NCBI GenBank assembly: GCA_913047775.1
Contig: CAJWUE010000074.1
Coordinates: 1 to 7,084 of the forward strand
Origin: GCA-002731945 sp913047775
Lineage (GTDB): Bacteria > Pseudomonadota > Alphaproteobacteria > MED-G09
Direction: 5' to 3'
DNA length: 7,084 nucleotides
Part shown: positions 1-6,024 of the stretch, one piece after another
Numbering within the stretch: position 1 is the first letter of the stretch
Layout of the letters: every line of letters starts with the position of its first letter
Notes under the pieces: generated by a model
The model's input: the letters and a program-made list of their open reading frames with translations, nothing else
Database searches by the model: none
Told to the model about the DNA's origin: nothing
Made by a program: the position numbers and the translations under genes

Positions 1-1709
1 TAAATCTAGAAAGAGAATCCCTTGATCGCGAAGAAGAAAGGATTAAAGAAGTTAAAAAAAATCTAGAGCAAGCAATTCAACAGATAATAAGCGATTTAGA
101 AAGAGAACAATTTCAATTGAACGATGCTTCTAAAGACTTAGAAGCATTAAATGCGAGAAAAACTGAAGCAGATATTGATCATGAAATTGAGCAAATAGAC
201 AGTGGACAAATTGAAAAACTGAAAGATGAGAAAGATAAACTTGAATCAAGAATCGAAGAACTTGAAAAAGATATTGAAAAGTACAATAGTATTAAGTCTT
301 CTAAAAGAGACGAATGGCAAAAAACTGTTATTTCTGAAGAAAACTTAAAATCAAGACAATCTACACTAAAAGAAGTTGAAGGATATGACAGTCCTTCTAA
401 CTGGACTACAAAATTTAGTGAAAGATTTTATGAAAGTTTAAAACAAATCACACAAAAAGTTTCTGAAGCAGAGGAAATATCTATAAATGCCGAACATGCT
501 TATGATAAAGCTTGTTCAGATGCAAAAGATGCAGCAACTTTATCTTTAGAACTAAGAGAGAACCTAAGGCAAAAAGATGTTGAACAAAAATTTAGTGATT
601 GGCACTATGAATTCCAAAGACTTAATAAAACAATTAAATCTTCTGAGAAGCACATAAATGAATTAACTCAGAGAAGAAAAAATTCTGAAGAGGAACTTGA
701 GAAAATAGTAAATAAGCCTGAAGAAATAGCTCAAAAAAGAGGTCAGCTTATTGAGACTAAAGGCTATGCAGAAACTGAAAGACAATTTGCTGCTGATAGA
801 CTTGCTGAAGCTGATAATGAATTAAAACAATATGAAACAACTTTAAGACAAGCACAAAATGATTTGGCAAATGTGAGAGAATCCAAAGGTAGAACTGAAG
901 CTACTAAGGAATTAGCAGAAGAAAGGTTGAAGGAACTAGATGCAGAATCTCAAGAAAAATTTAATTGCAAACCAGAAGGAATAATTGAATCGCTATCTAT
1001 CACAGAAGATCTGGAAACAATGCGATCAAACATGGAAAGAACTGAGTCAAGACTTGAAAGACTAAAGCAGCAACGTGAAACTTTAGGCGCTGTCAATTTG
1101 AGAGCTGATCTAGAAACAAAAGAAATTGATGAAGAACTTGGAAAAATGAACACTGAGAAAGATGACCTGGAAACAGCAATCAAAAAAATGAGAACTTCTA
1201 TTGAGGATATTAATAAAGAAGGAAGAGTGAGACTCTTAAAAGCTTTTGAAAATGTTAACTCACATTTTAAGGAAGTGTTTGTGAAGTTGTTTAATGGTGG
1301 TAAAGCACATTTGGAATTAATTGACGCAGAAGATCCATTAGAAGCAGGGTTGGAAATGATGGCAAGCCCTCCAGGGAAGAAACTGCAATCCATGTCTCTC
1401 TTGTCTGGAGGTGAACAGGCATTAACAGCTCTTTCATTAATATTTGCTGTCTTCTTAACCAATCCTTCTCCAATCTGTGTGCTAGATGAGGTAGATGCCC
1501 CACTCGATGATGCTAACGTAGAAAGATTCTGTAATCTTCTTGATGATATAACTGAGAAAACGAATACAAAATTCCTTATAATTACTCACCATGCGGTAAC
1601 AATGTCACGTATGGACAGATTGTTTGGGGTAACAATGGCAGAAAGAGGAGTAAGTCAGATCGTTTCTGTAGATTTAAAACGTGCAGAGGAAATAGGTGCG
1701 GTCGCCTAA
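1..1709 (+). CDS. smc: Chromosome segregation protein SMC, C-terminal part (5' end outside window)
   Basis: SMC is an ABC-type ATPase that, with ScpA/ScpB, loops and compacts the chromosome. The frame is open from base 3 and runs in from the left edge; the first TTG at 117 lies inside coiled coil and is not a start. 568 residues are visible. Residues 1-360 are charged, Glu/Lys-rich coiled coil, broken once by a Gly/Pro/Trp patch (GYDSPSNW, 127-134). Then come the conserved LGAVNL segment (361-366), the ABC signature LSGGE (467-471, bases 1401-1415), Walker B ending in VLDE (Asp495, Glu496) with the D-loop, and the ITHH switch histidine (bases 1581-1592). The C-terminal ATPase half is therefore intact. 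Walker A would be upstream. No recognisable hinge domain is seen, although the visible part is long enough that it might be expected (see findings). It stops one base before atpI, which suggests co-transcription with the ATP synthase genes. Confidence 0.95.
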   Translation, partial: NLERESLDREEERIKEVKKNLEQAIQQIISDLEREQFQLNDASKDLEALNARKTEADIDHEIEQIDSGQIEKLKDEKDKLESRIEELEKDIEKYNSIKSSKRDEWQKTVISEENLKSRQSTLKEVEGYDSPSNWTTKFSERFYESLKQITQKVSEAEEISINAEHAYDKACSDAKDAATLSLELRENLRQKDVEQKFSDWHYEFQRLNKTIKSSEKHINELTQRRKNSEEELEKIVNKPEEIAQKRGQLIETKGYAETERQFAADRLAEADNELKQYETTLRQAQNDLANVRESKGRTEATKELAEERLKELDAESQEKFNCKPEGIIESLSITEDLETMRSNMERTESRLERLKQQRETLGAVNLRADLETKEIDEELGKMNTEKDDLETAIKKMRTSIEDINKEGRVRLLKAFENVNSHFKEVFVKLFNGGKAHLELIDAEDPLEAGLEMMASPPGKKLQSMSLLSGGEQALTALSLIFAVFLTNPSPICVLDEVDAPLDDANVERFCNLLDDITEKTNTKFLIITHHAVTMSRMDRLFGVTMAERGVSQIVSVDLKRAEEIGAVA

Positions 1710-1710
1710 G

Positions 1711-1989
1711 ATGGTTGACGATAAAAAAATTAAATCTCTAAATCAAAGAATTCAAAAAGCTAAGGAAAATTCAAATCCTACCCTAAACAACCCACCTCGC
1801 TCATTTGGAAAAGTAATGAAAATAGTGGTAGAAATTGTCGCAGCGATGGCTGTGGGGTTGGTCATTGGAATGCTAATTGATAACTATTTTGAAACAAGGC
1901 CAATTTTCATCATCATTTTCTTTTTGCTAGGTAGCTGTGCAGGTATTCTTAACGTTTTTAGGGTTGCAAAAAGCCTCCAAAAAAACTAA
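1711..1989 (+). CDS. atpI: ATP synthase accessory protein AtpI
   Basis: AtpI is a small inner-membrane protein encoded at the head of F0 operons; in the family it is linked to c-ring assembly or Mg2+ supply and is usually not essential. The 92-residue product has a Lys-rich cytoplasmic N-terminus, then two hydrophobic helices (about 38-58 and 64-83) joined by a short loop. Glu41, the Gly-rich stretch GLVIG (49-53), Asp57 and Pro64 fit the family pattern. I chose ATG 1711, one base after the smc stop. A GTG at 1696, 6 bases after GAGGA, would add five residues (MRSPK) and overlap smc by 14 bp; it cannot be excluded. It is followed by atpB after 12 bp, so its role as the first F0 gene is clear from context. 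Confidence 0.85.
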   Translation: MVDDKKIKSLNQRIQKAKENSNPTLNNPPRSFGKVMKIVVEIVAAMAVGLVIGMLIDNYFETRPIFIIIFFLLGSCAGILNVFRVAKSLQKN

Positions 1990-2001
1990 AAAATAACATC
2001 C

Positions 2002-2742
2002 ATGTCTGCAGAAAAACTCATAGATCCAATACACCAGTTCGAAATAACGAAATTATCTAATATTGAAATTGCTGGGCTAGATATCTCTTTTACAAATTCT
2101 TCATTATTTATGTTCCTGGCAATAAGTGCGACTATGTTGCTATTCGTTCTTGGTCTTTCTAAAAGATCAATAATTCCTGGAAGAATGCAAATGCTCTCTG
2201 AACTTTCCTATAATTTTATTGCCAACATGCTTAGAGACCAGGTTGGAGACCAAGGCAGGTCTTTCTTCCCTTTTATATTTTCTTTATTTATGTTTATCTT
2301 CTTTTGCAATTTTATAGGACTAATCCCTTATACTTTTACAGTTACAAGTCATCTTATTGTAACTTTTGCCTTTGCAGGATTAATTTTCATTGCAGTAACA
2401 ATCATTGGATTTGTTAAAAATGGATTTGGCTACTTAAGAATCTTCTACCCTTCAGGCATTCCTATTTTTTTGGCGCCTTTAATTGTACCAATTGAAATCA
2501 TATCCTATTTATCTAAACCGATTAGTCTATCGGTTCGTTTATGTGCAAACATGTTAGCTGGACATAGCATCTTAAAAATATTTGCAGGCTTTATAGTGAT
2601 GCTTGGATTCTTAGGCTTTGCTCCACTTGTATTCTTAGTTGTTCTTTATGGATTAGAAACTTTGATTGCAGCACTGCAAGCATATATTTTTACTATTTTA
2701 ACTTGTATTTATTTAAATGATGCCCTTCATCCGGATCATTAA
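2002..2742 (+). CDS. atpB: F0F1 ATP synthase subunit a
   Basis: Subunit a forms the two half-channels that carry protons to and from the rotating c-ring in the inner membrane. The 246-residue protein is close to the alphaproteobacterial norm and has five or six hydrophobic segments (about 33-52, 88-110, 115-137, 153-172, 185-215, 217-238). The essential stator arginine is Arg179, in SLSVRLCANMLAGH. The downstream conserved block ETLIAALQAYIF carries Glu219 and Gln226, and the family-typical ending is LNDALHPDH. ATG 2002 gives the usual N-terminus (a DPIHQFEI motif at 8-15). The bases before it (AAATAACATCC) contain no convincing Shine-Dalgarno site, so translation may depend on atpI, which ends 12 bp upstream. 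A 7-bp stem at 2516-2535 inside the gene is likely chance. Confidence 0.98.
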   Translation: MSAEKLIDPIHQFEITKLSNIEIAGLDISFTNSSLFMFLAISATMLLFVLGLSKRSIIPGRMQMLSELSYNFIANMLRDQVGDQGRSFFPFIFSLFMFIFFCNFIGLIPYTFTVTSHLIVTFAFAGLIFIAVTIIGFVKNGFGYLRIFYPSGIPIFLAPLIVPIEIISYLSKPISLSVRLCANMLAGHSILKIFAGFIVMLGFLGFAPLVFLVVLYGLETLIAALQAYIFTILTCIYLNDALHPDH

Positions 2743-2756
2743 CTATTAATTAAAAA

Positions 2757-2763
2757 AGAAAGG
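2757..2763 (+). promoter_or_regulatory. Strong ribosome binding site of atpE
   Basis: The purine run AAGAAAGGA-like sequence ends 7 bases before ATG 2771. It is the best Shine-Dalgarno match in the F0 gene set; atpB has none, and atpF' and atpF have weaker ones. This fits the known need for many c subunits (about ten or more) per complex against one or two of the others. Confidence 0.6.
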
Positions 2764-2770
2764 AAAAAAA

Positions 2771-2995
2771 ATGGAAGTAGAAGCAGCAAAACTTATCGGA
2801 GCTGGATTAGCAACAATTGGCGTTGCCGGTTCTGGTGCAGGAATAGGAACTGTCTTTGGAGCATATGTTTCAGGAATATTTAGAAATCCTTCAGCAGCTC
2901 CACAAGCTTTTGGTCAAGTGTTACTTGGATTTGCATTAGTTGAAGCAATAGCATTATTTGCACTTGTTATCGCATTTCTTATTCTCTTTGGATAA
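2771..2995 (+). CDS. atpE: F0F1 ATP synthase subunit c (proton type)
   Basis: Subunit c is the membrane proteolipid whose multimer forms the rotor ring. The 74-residue product is two hydrophobic helices joined by a polar loop with the conserved Arg-Asn-Pro (38-40), which contacts the central stalk. Helix 1 has the Gly-rich packing motif GSGAGIG (20-26). Helix 2 carries the ion-binding carboxylate Glu58 in FALVEAIALFALV. The residue after it is Ala, and helix 1 has no Gln, so the ligands of Na+-specific c-rings are missing; H+ is the inferred coupling ion. It begins at ATG 2771 after a good ribosome site, 28 bp after atpB, and is followed by atpF' after 14 bp. The length and motifs are standard for Alphaproteobacteria. 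Confidence 0.98.
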   Translation: MEVEAAKLIGAGLATIGVAGSGAGIGTVFGAYVSGIFRNPSAAPQAFGQVLLGFALVEAIALFALVIAFLILFG

Positions 2996-3009
2996 GAGAT
3001 AAAGAGTTG

Positions 3010-3558
3010 ATGAAACAATTATTTAAAATAGCACTGCTTACTGCAGTATCATCATCTGTATTTGCTGAAGACCAGCAGTCAGCTGGTCTTCCTCAAATGG
3101 ATATCTCAACTTTTCCATCTCAGATCTTTTGGTTAATTGTCACTTTTAGTATTCTCTACGTATTCATGTGGAAATTTGTAATTCCTAAACTAAGAATTAC
3201 TATAGAAGAAAGAAGAGACAAAATATCAAATGATATTAACGAGGCTGAAAAACTGAAATCTGAGGCAGAAGAAATTTTAAATAAGTATAAATCTAAAATA
3301 ACTTCTTCAAATCAAGATGCTGTAAAAATCATTGCAGAAGCAAAAAAACAATCTGATGAATACACAGAGAAAGTAAAGAGAGATAATAAGAGTAAGGTAA
3401 ATGCAATGATTGAGGAATCAAATATAAAAATCGCTGAACAAGAAAAAAAATCAAAAAGCGAAATTGAAAAAGCCACTTTAGAAACAATCAAATCAATATC
3501 AGAAAAGTTTATTGATAAATTACCTTCTGATAGCGATATTATTAAAAAGCTTAATTAA
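3010..3558 (+). CDS. atpF': F0F1 ATP synthase subunit b'
   Basis: Subunit b' pairs with b to form the peripheral stalk that holds the F1 head still; separate b and b' genes are typical of Alphaproteobacteria and phototrophs. The 182-residue product starts with Lys2 and Lys6, a hydrophobic run (7-18) and SVFA, which reads as a signal peptide with cleavage after Ala19. A short polar stretch with GLPQMDISTFPSQIFWL follows (typical b' block), then one membrane helix (about 38-58) and a long charged coiled coil (about 62-170). A cleaved signal agrees with the expected topology, N-terminus outside and stalk in the cytoplasm. I chose ATG 3010; a TTG at 3007 would add one residue. Codons 20-28 contain a perfect 10-bp inverted repeat. 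It lies 14 bp after atpE and 16 bp before atpF. Confidence 0.93.
   Translation: MKQLFKIALLTAVSSSVFAEDQQSAGLPQMDISTFPSQIFWLIVTFSILYVFMWKFVIPKLRITIEERRDKISNDINEAEKLKSEAEEILNKYKSKITSSNQDAVKIIAEAKKQSDEYTEKVKRDNKSKVNAMIEESNIKIAEQEKKSKSEIEKATLETIKSISEKFIDKLPSDSDIIKKLN
3067..3091 (+). other. Perfect 10-bp hairpin in atpF' mRNA, just after the signal peptide codons
   Basis: GAAGACCAGC (3067-3076) is exactly complementary to GCTGGTCTTC (3082-3091), with the 5-base loop AGTCA. The stem is 6/10 G+C in a very AT-rich region. No T-run follows, so it is not an intrinsic terminator. It lies 72 bases after the atpE stop codon. The structure is seen; any role in mRNA stability or translation is inference. 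Confidence 0.55.
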
Positions 3559-3574
3559 ATGGGGAAAAAATAAT

Positions 3575-4066
3575 ATGTCTTTCTTTGGAGATCCTACATC
3601 ATGGGTGTTAGTTGCTTTCATTATATTTGTTATTTTAGCTCTAGTCGCCAAAGCGCCAAAAATGACTGCAAAAATACTTGATTCAGAAATTGATAAAATC
3701 AAAACTGAACTTAATGATGCAAGAAAATTAAAAGAGGATGCCAATTCTCTACTAGCTGATTATGAAAGAAAAGTCCAAAATGCCCAGGAAGAGGCAGAAA
3801 AAATATTAAATCAAGCGAAAAAAACTGCTAAAAGTCACGATGAATCAGCTCGAAAAAAAATAGAAGAGTACATAAAAAGAGCTGAGCTGCAAACAATAGA
3901 AAAAATAAACCAAGCTGAAAAAGTGGCGTTGTCAAAAGTAAACAAAGAAATTGTAACAAATTCTATTAATGTGGCGGAAAAAATCGTTTCTGAGAATATC
4001 ACTGAAGATAACTCTAAAAAGCTTTTTTCCCAGTCTGTACAACAAATTAAAAAATTAAAAATCTAA
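3575..4066 (+). CDS. atpF: F0F1 ATP synthase subunit b
   Basis: Subunit b is the second peripheral-stalk subunit and connects subunit a in the membrane with the delta subunit and F1 head. The 163-residue product has a short N-terminus with FFGDPTSWVLVAFIIF, one membrane helix (about 9-27), then a long Lys/Glu/Ala-rich coiled coil to about 140 and an amphipathic tail that would contact delta. ATG 3575 was chosen because it places the FxDPTxWV motif at the N-terminus, as in alphaproteobacterial b subunits, and has GGGGA 9 bases upstream; the frame stays open further upstream but only through the end of atpF'. It is the last gene of the F0 set. The F1 genes are not here, which agrees with the split F0/F1 operons of Alphaproteobacteria. 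Confidence 0.95.
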   Translation: MSFFGDPTSWVLVAFIIFVILALVAKAPKMTAKILDSEIDKIKTELNDARKLKEDANSLLADYERKVQNAQEEAEKILNQAKKTAKSHDESARKKIEEYIKRAELQTIEKINQAEKVALSKVNKEIVTNSINVAEKIVSENITEDNSKKLFSQSVQQIKKLKI

Positions 4067-4090
4067 TAAAAATAAATTTATTTAAACTAT

Positions 4091-4096
4091 TATAAT
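4091..4096 (+). promoter_or_regulatory. Candidate -10 box (TATAAT) for thrB-rnhA
   Basis: A perfect TATAAT lies in the 48-bp spacer between atpF and thrB. Transcription would start near 4103, leaving a leader of only about 12 bases before ATG 4115. No clear TTGACA is found 16-18 bp upstream; that stretch is A/T only, including the palindrome AAATAAATTTATTT at 4070-4083, which could act as an AT-rich upstream element. In AT-rich DNA a chance match is possible. Confidence 0.4.
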
Positions 4097-4114
4097 CTCA
4101 GCTATAAATAAAAC

Positions 4115-5074
4115 ATGGCTGTTTATACTTACATATCTCAAGAAGATTTGGATCAATTTCTTTCATTATACAGCATGGAGGAAATAATATCTTTTGAAGG
4201 AATCCGTAGTGGTGTTTCTAACTCCAACTACATTCTATTTAGTAAAAAAAATAAATATATACTCACAATATTTGAAGAAATGACAAATGAAAAAGATCTA
4301 CCTTACTTCTTTCAATTAATGAATCATTTAAATAACAATAAAATTATGTGTCCCAAGGTTATAAAAGACAAAGACAATAATTTTTCTAATGTTCTTAACG
4401 GTAAACAGGCGGCCATCTCAAGCTTTCTCGAGGGTCAGTCTGTAGATCATATAAAGCCATTCCACTGTGCTGAGCTCGGAATGATGGTTGCAAAATTCCA
4501 TAATGAATCAAGCAAGCTTGAAATCTATAGAGAAAATGAACTTGGAATAAAAAGATTAGAAAATCTCATAACTTCAGTAGAAAAAATACATGATCAACTT
4601 AACCGATCGGTTATTGACTTGATACACAATGAATATGATTACTTAATTAAAAATATTTCTTTCAATATACCTTCTGGAATAATTCACGCAGATTTATTTC
4701 CTGATAATATATTTTTCCATGGAAATAAATTATCAGGTATTATTGATTTCTACTTTTCCTGCAATGATTTCTATGCATACGAAATAGCAACTTGCCTCAA
4801 TGCATGGTGCTTTGAGCAAAATAATGAATTTAACATCTCTAAGGCTAAAGCTCTACTCTCTAGCTATAATCTTCATAAAAAATTCTCTTCAGAAGAACTC
4901 AAATGCCTACCCTTACTTGCACGCGCTTCAGCATTAAGGTACCTATTAACAAGACTTATCGATTTTCATACTAAAGAGGATAGTGAATTGGTAATAAAAA
5001 AAGATCCAAATGAATATTTGAAAAAATTAAAATTTCATCAAACTGTGCAGAGATCAAGTGAATATGGACTCTAA
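4115..5074 (+). CDS. thrB: Homoserine kinase (APH-fold type)
   Basis: It phosphorylates L-homoserine with ATP to O-phosphohomoserine, the substrate of threonine synthase. This is the aminoglycoside-phosphotransferase-fold version found in Alphaproteobacteria and pseudomonads, not the GHMP-fold enzyme of E. coli. The 319-residue length is right for the family. Seen: N-terminal MAVYT with the nucleotide-loop block GIRSGVSNSNYIL (29-41), Lys48 and the YILTIFEE strand, DLPYFFQLMNHL (61-72), the catalytic loop HADLFPDN (191-198; Asp193 as base, Asn198 for Mg2+), and the metal-binding Asp211 in GIIDFYFSCND. A C-terminal helical region includes ARASALRYLLTRL (269-281). No ribosome site is obvious, which agrees with a near-leaderless transcript. 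The end overlaps rnhA by 11 bp. Its partner thrC lies at the right edge on the other strand. Confidence 0.95.
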   Translation: MAVYTYISQEDLDQFLSLYSMEEIISFEGIRSGVSNSNYILFSKKNKYILTIFEEMTNEKDLPYFFQLMNHLNNNKIMCPKVIKDKDNNFSNVLNGKQAAISSFLEGQSVDHIKPFHCAELGMMVAKFHNESSKLEIYRENELGIKRLENLITSVEKIHDQLNRSVIDLIHNEYDYLIKNISFNIPSGIIHADLFPDNIFFHGNKLSGIIDFYFSCNDFYAYEIATCLNAWCFEQNNEFNISKAKALLSSYNLHKKFSSEELKCLPLLARASALRYLLTRLIDFHTKEDSELVIKKDPNEYLKKLKFHQTVQRSSEYGL

Positions 5075-5498
5075 AGAATATATTGATGTCTATACTGATG
5101 GCGCATGCTCTGGGAATCCAGGAAAAGGTGGTTGGGGAGTATACATTGAAATTGAAGGAAAGATTGAAACTATTAGTGGATCTGAATCTGAAACAACAAA
5201 CAATCGAATGGAACTAGTAGCAGTAATCAGAGCTTTAGAATATTTTGATAAGGGAAAGAAATTAAATTTATTTACTGACTCTAAGTATGTAATGGATGGA
5301 ATCAACAGTTGGATCTTAAAATGGAAAAGTAATAATTGGAAAACAAGTAAAAAAGAATCAGTTAAAAATAGAGATCTTTGGGAAAGATTAGATGAACTTA
5401 AAGAGTTGCACACAATTTCATGGAGATGGGTAAAAGGTCACGAAGGCAATTATGGCAATGAACAAGCAGATTATTTAGCAACAAGTGCTATAAAATAG
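5064..5498 (+). CDS. rnhA: Ribonuclease HI
   Basis: It cuts the RNA strand of RNA-DNA hybrids, removing R-loops and Okazaki primers. The 144-residue product shows the full catalytic set: Asp12 in YTDGACSGNPG, Glu50 in TTNNRMEL, Asp72 in FTDSKYV, His126 in WVKGHEGNYGNEQAD, and Asp136. The basic, Trp-rich stretch around 83-106 (including WILKWKSNNWK) is the substrate-binding handle region of bacterial RNase HI. I chose ATG 5064, which overlaps the thrB end by 11 bp; GTG 5058 would add two residues. The overlap implies co-translation with thrB, an arrangement common in Alphaproteobacteria. The stop is 14 bp from the stop of the convergent peroxiredoxin gene. Confidence 0.97.
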   Translation: MDSKEYIDVYTDGACSGNPGKGGWGVYIEIEGKIETISGSESETTNNRMELVAVIRALEYFDKGKKLNLFTDSKYVMDGINSWILKWKSNNWKTSKKESVKNRDLWERLDELKELHTISWRWVKGHEGNYGNEQADYLATSAIK

Positions 5499-5512
5499 AA
5501 CAATCCAATAAT

Positions 5513-6001
5513 TTACAAATCCTCTAGCATTTTTTTAGAACCAGAAATCTCTGCGGAACCAGGTTTTATTTCAATATTGATAACCTTAATAACGGTATTT
5601 TCGATTAGCATTGAATATCTTTTTGACCTTGTCCCCATTCCAAATAATTCCAGGTCAACGTCCATACCTATTGATTTTGTAAATTTAGCGCCACCGTCAG
5701 CAAGCATAACTACTTTTCCCTTAGAATTTTGGCTATCTGACCAAGCTTCCATAACATAAATATCATTAACTGATACACAGTAAACTTCATCTATTCCTTG
5801 TCCTTTAAAAGATTCATAGTCTTTTACATACCCTGGAAGGTGGTTTCTATGGCATGTAGGAGTAAAAGCTCCTGGCAAAGCAACTAGAACAATTCTTTTA
5901 TCTTTTGACATGTCAAAGAGAGAAATCAAAACAGGCCCCTTTTCTTTATCCATTACAGTTAATGGTTCTTTAGTTATGATATCTCCAACATCTACTGTCA
6001 T
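5513..6001 (-). CDS. Peroxiredoxin, Prx5-type
   Basis: It is a thiol peroxidase that reduces H2O2 and organic hydroperoxides in the cytoplasm. The 162-residue protein has the peroxidatic site PGAFTPTCHRNHLPGY (43-58) with Cys50 and Thr47. The Prx5 blocks CVSVND (75-80), ADGGAKFTKSIGM (101-113) and TRSKRYSMLIE (124-134, with the active-site Arg125) follow. The other cysteine is Cys75 in CVSVND, a position conserved in bacterial relatives; there is no cysteine near the C-terminus like the resolving one of animal Prx5, so reduction by glutaredoxin or glutathione is likely (inference). ATG at 6001-5999 gives the usual short N-terminus and has GAAAG just upstream. It lies 23 bp after the acetyltransferase gene on the same strand and faces rnhA; in many Alphaproteobacteria the homologue follows rnhA co-directionally. 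Confidence 0.93.
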   Translation of the reverse strand: MTVDVGDIITKEPLTVMDKEKGPVLISLFDMSKDKRIVLVALPGAFTPTCHRNHLPGYVKDYESFKGQGIDEVYCVSVNDIYVMEAWSDSQNSKGKVVMLADGGAKFTKSIGMDVDLELFGMGTRSKRYSMLIENTVIKVINIEIKPGSAEISGSKKMLEDL

Positions 6002-6024
6002 ATTCTTTCAACTTAAATAAATTA

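Noticed and set aside
950..1503. Open frames of 170 and 70 residues on the - strand inside smc
   Set aside because: They are antisense to a well-conserved smc coding region, have Ser-rich or low-complexity translations and no recognisable motifs; shadows of the coding strand.
2516..2535. 7-bp stem (AACCGAT/ATCGGTT) in atpB, and the related 14-bp palindrome TAACCGATCGGTTA at 4600-4613 in thrB
   Set aside because: They share a core, which looked like a possible repeated operator, but both lie deep inside conserved coding sequence, and stems of this size are expected by chance in 7 kb.
3512..3574. Longer atpF starting inside the end of atpF'
   Set aside because: The extra 21 residues come from the atpF' coding region in another frame; ATG 3575 gives the family N-terminus and has a ribosome site.
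4016..4027. AAAAAGCTTTTT palindrome near the atpF end as a terminator
   Set aside because: It has no loop, little G+C, and lies within codons about 40 bases before the stop; it is explained by Lys and Phe codons in AT-rich DNA.
4070..4083. AAATAAATTTATTT palindrome as an operator or terminator
   Set aside because: A/T-only sequence of this kind is common by chance in such a genome and no second copy is seen; kept only as a possible AT-rich upstream element.
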